Shown here one piece after another: positions 3,764-5,309 of a DNA stretch of 5,309 nucleotides. Origin of the DNA: Nitrospinae bacterium RIFCSPLOWO2_12_39_16 (GTDB taxonomy: Bacteria > Nitrospinota > Nitrospinia > UBA9942); the NCBI GenBank assembly GCA_001805005.1, contig MHDO01000155.1:1-5309 (forward strand), in the 5' to 3' direction. Made by a program: the position numbers and the translations under genes. The first letter of the stretch is position 1, and each line of letters starts with the position of its first letter. The notes beneath the pieces are model-generated. The model searched no databases. It worked only from the letters and a program-made list of their open reading frames with translations, and was not told where the DNA came from.

Positions 3764-5218
3764 GTGAAAAAATCCATAAAAATCTTATTTATTATCATAT
3801 TGTTTTTATTGGTTTCAAAAATAACGGAAGCATCTTCTTTATATCTACCGATAAATAGCAGGATGAGTGAGCTGGTTGAAAAGATGTCCCTCCTCACCAA
3901 TATGCCATCTGCCAAAAAACCTTACCCCCTTGAACTGATTTTTAAATATGCCGAAGGGATAAGGGATTCCCATCCAATCCTTTATGAAGAAATAGAAAAA
4001 GAGTTCATACGCCTTTATGGTAATACTATGAACAGGGAGAGGATTACCCTCAGCCTTAGGGGTTCAAATAATACAGCAAAACCAATTCCAAATAGTCATG
4101 GCCTTTCAACTGATAGTCCATATTTTATTGAAGCAACATATTTTTATAAACCGGGCAGACATATTCAGCTCTCTCTTGATGGAAGTCTTTATCAAAAAAA
4201 TAACAATCCTAAGATTGCTGCTAACAATACCTACATTGCAACTGGATGGGATTATCTCCAATTTGATATAGGCTATCGTGACCACTGGTTTGACCCTTTT
4301 TATGATTCCTCAATGCTTATAAGCACCAATGCCATAAACTCCCCTTCCATTACCATCTCAAATCCCCTTCCGATTCCCTTGCTTAATACTAACTATGAAG
4401 TATTTTTATCATATCTTGAAGAGACAGACGGTATACTTTATAATGGGGAGAGGATATCAGGACATCCAAGGCTCTTAGGTATGCACCTTGATTTTCATCC
4501 ATTAAGATGGTTTGAAATAGGACTCAACCGCACATTTCAATTTGGAGGGGGTGATAGACCCGGGAAATCCTTGGATGATATATGGAATGCCTTTATAGAC
4601 CCTGTCAGATATGACAATCTGGCAGGCACTGATGAGCAGTTTGGAAATCAGGAGGCATCTATCACCTTTGCAGCTAATATTATTTTTTTAAAAAGTTTCC
4701 CTTTCAAGCTATATCACACCATTGCCGCTGAAGATACCCGTGAGCTTAAGAATACAAGCTTCAGCAGCAATGCATATGTCTATGGGGTATATTTCCCTTA
4801 CATAACAAAAAAAATGGGTCTTCGTATTGAGCATTCCTTTAGAGACCATAATTGGTATGTCCACAACCTTTATAACAATGGCTATAGAAATGATGGAAAT
4901 TCAATGGGGCATTGGGTTGGTGATACTGTTAAAAAGAACTCATCTTATGATAATATGGCTGGAGATACAGTATTTTCAATGCTTACATGGCAGGAAAAGG
5001 CAGATAGGAAATTCAGCCTCTATTACCGTTATATAGATAACTATTATCTCTATAATTCAAAAATTATACGGGATGATAACTACAAAGCAGCTAATGAAAT
5101 TGGAATAATTTATGTTAAGGATGCAAAAGATAGAGAATACGGTATTGAATTATATGGCGGGAGGACCCCACTCGGTAATGACTTTTATCTTGCCAGTATA
5201 TTCATGAACCTTTTATAA
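3764..5218 (+). CDS. Capsule-assembly Wzi family outer-membrane beta-barrel protein
   Basis: 484 residues. A Sec signal peptide is clear: MKKSIK, hydrophobic 7-19, probable cleavage after TEA (21-23). A helical stretch (31-86) is followed by many alternating aromatic/polar strands typical of an outer-membrane barrel. Wzi-type landmarks: GYRDHWFDPFYDSSMLIST (170-188), corresponding to the family's G..DRWWGPG..SSLILS block; GHPRLLGMHLDFHPLRWFEIGL (233-254); NRTFQFGGGDRP (255-266) followed by an LDDIWNAF segment; and a DEQFGNQEASI strand (290-300). Family knowledge: Wzi binds capsular polysaccharide at the cell surface and helps assemble the capsule; here it may serve another exopolysaccharide. 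The GTG start is forced by an in-frame TAA at 3758-3760 and by the signal peptide; no Shine-Dalgarno precedes it. It is divergent from the ligase, and its 3' end overlaps the next gene by 17 bases. The C-terminus ends in Leu rather than the usual Phe/Trp. Confidence 0.78.
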   Translation: MKKSIKILFIIILFLLVSKITEASSLYLPINSRMSELVEKMSLLTNMPSAKKPYPLELIFKYAEGIRDSHPILYEEIEKEFIRLYGNTMNRERITLSLRGSNNTAKPIPNSHGLSTDSPYFIEATYFYKPGRHIQLSLDGSLYQKNNNPKIAANNTYIATGWDYLQFDIGYRDHWFDPFYDSSMLISTNAINSPSITISNPLPIPLLNTNYEVFLSYLEETDGILYNGERISGHPRLLGMHLDFHPLRWFEIGLNRTFQFGGGDRPGKSLDDIWNAFIDPVRYDNLAGTDEQFGNQEASITFAANIIFLKSFPFKLYHTIAAEDTRELKNTSFSSNAYVYGVYFPYITKKMGLRIEHSFRDHNWYVHNLYNNGYRNDGNSMGHWVGDTVKKNSSYDNMAGDTVFSMLTWQEKADRKFSLYYRYIDNYYLYNSKIIRDDNYKAANEIGIIYVKDAKDREYGIELYGGRTPLGNDFYLASIFMNLL

Positions 5219-5309
5219 CATTATCAACAGTCTTTAAAATATCGTCAACGCCAATTTCTCCTATGCATCTGACTGGAATATCGCTATATTTACAACCCCA
5301 GTTACAGCA
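5202..5309 (-). CDS. C-terminal end of a probable glycosyltransferase family 9 (heptosyltransferase-type) protein (partial)
   Basis: Reading from the right edge on the minus strand, the only open frame gives 35 residues and stops at TGA (5204-5202). It contains CCNWGCKYSDIPVRC then IGVDDILKTVDNVI. A cysteine-bearing segment (C..W.CKYSD...RC) followed by an (I/V)-x-V-(D/E)-D-(I/V)-L helix is the usual tail of GT9 ADP-heptose transferases, which add sugars to the LPS core on the inner side of the inner membrane. The enzyme's catalytic parts lie outside the window. It converges on and overlaps the wzi-like gene by 17 bases, with no terminator between them. The assignment rests on the tail only. 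Confidence 0.55.
   Translation of the reverse strand, partial: CCNWGCKYSDIPVRCIGEIGVDDILKTVDNVIKGS

Overview
The window is AT-rich bacterial DNA, probably Gram-negative: it holds an outer-membrane beta-barrel of the capsule-assembly Wzi type, an O-antigen ligase/polymerase-type membrane protein, and what looks like the end of a heptosyltransferase-type glycosyltransferase. Gene content and the style of the interspersed repeats recall Nitrospirota, deltaproteobacterial-type or related uncultured lineages, but nothing visible fixes the taxon. The sequence may come from a metagenome assembly, which matters for the rearrangement junction discussed below.

Layout. (1) Bases 1-925, minus strand: the N-terminal 308 residues of a DHH-family phosphoesterase that runs off the left edge; it resembles the front domain of the long DHH-CBS-nucleotidyltransferase proteins. 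(2) 926-1143: a non-coding stretch with a small hairpin, a possible promoter and a start-less coding-like remnant. (3) 1144-1667, minus strand: a two-gene module, DUF4258 followed by DUF2283 with a 17-base overlap, read from a good sigma70-type promoter; it looks like a small toxin-antitoxin-type unit. (4) 1668-2311: a scar zone. A strong ribosome-binding site and a lipoprotein signal peptide (plus strand, frameshifted at a T7 tract) collide tail to tail near 1937-1945 with an internal fragment of a multi-membrane glycosyltransferase (minus strand). (5) 2312-3688, minus strand: an intact Wzy_C-domain O-antigen ligase/polymerase. (6) 3764-5218, plus strand: a Wzi-like outer-membrane protein, divergent from the ligase across 75 bases. 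(7) 5202-5309, minus strand: the C-terminal end of a probable GT9 heptosyltransferase, overlapping the wzi-like 3' end.

Regions 4-7 read as part of a surface-polysaccharide (LPS/capsule) locus: sugar transfer, polymerisation or ligation at the inner membrane, and surface attachment or export at the outer membrane.

The most unusual thing here is inside the ligase gene. Four segments of repetitive DNA are translated as part of the protein: two arrays of the heptamer GCCTACT, one array of the heptamer GCCAGAA, and a 54-base double-palindrome element that adds exactly 18 codons. All four lie at or next to the ends of membrane segments, and all are in an orientation or frame free of stop codons. 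This looks like selfish or slippage-generated repeat DNA tolerated inside a coding region, comparable in kind to the Rickettsia palindromic elements found within genes.
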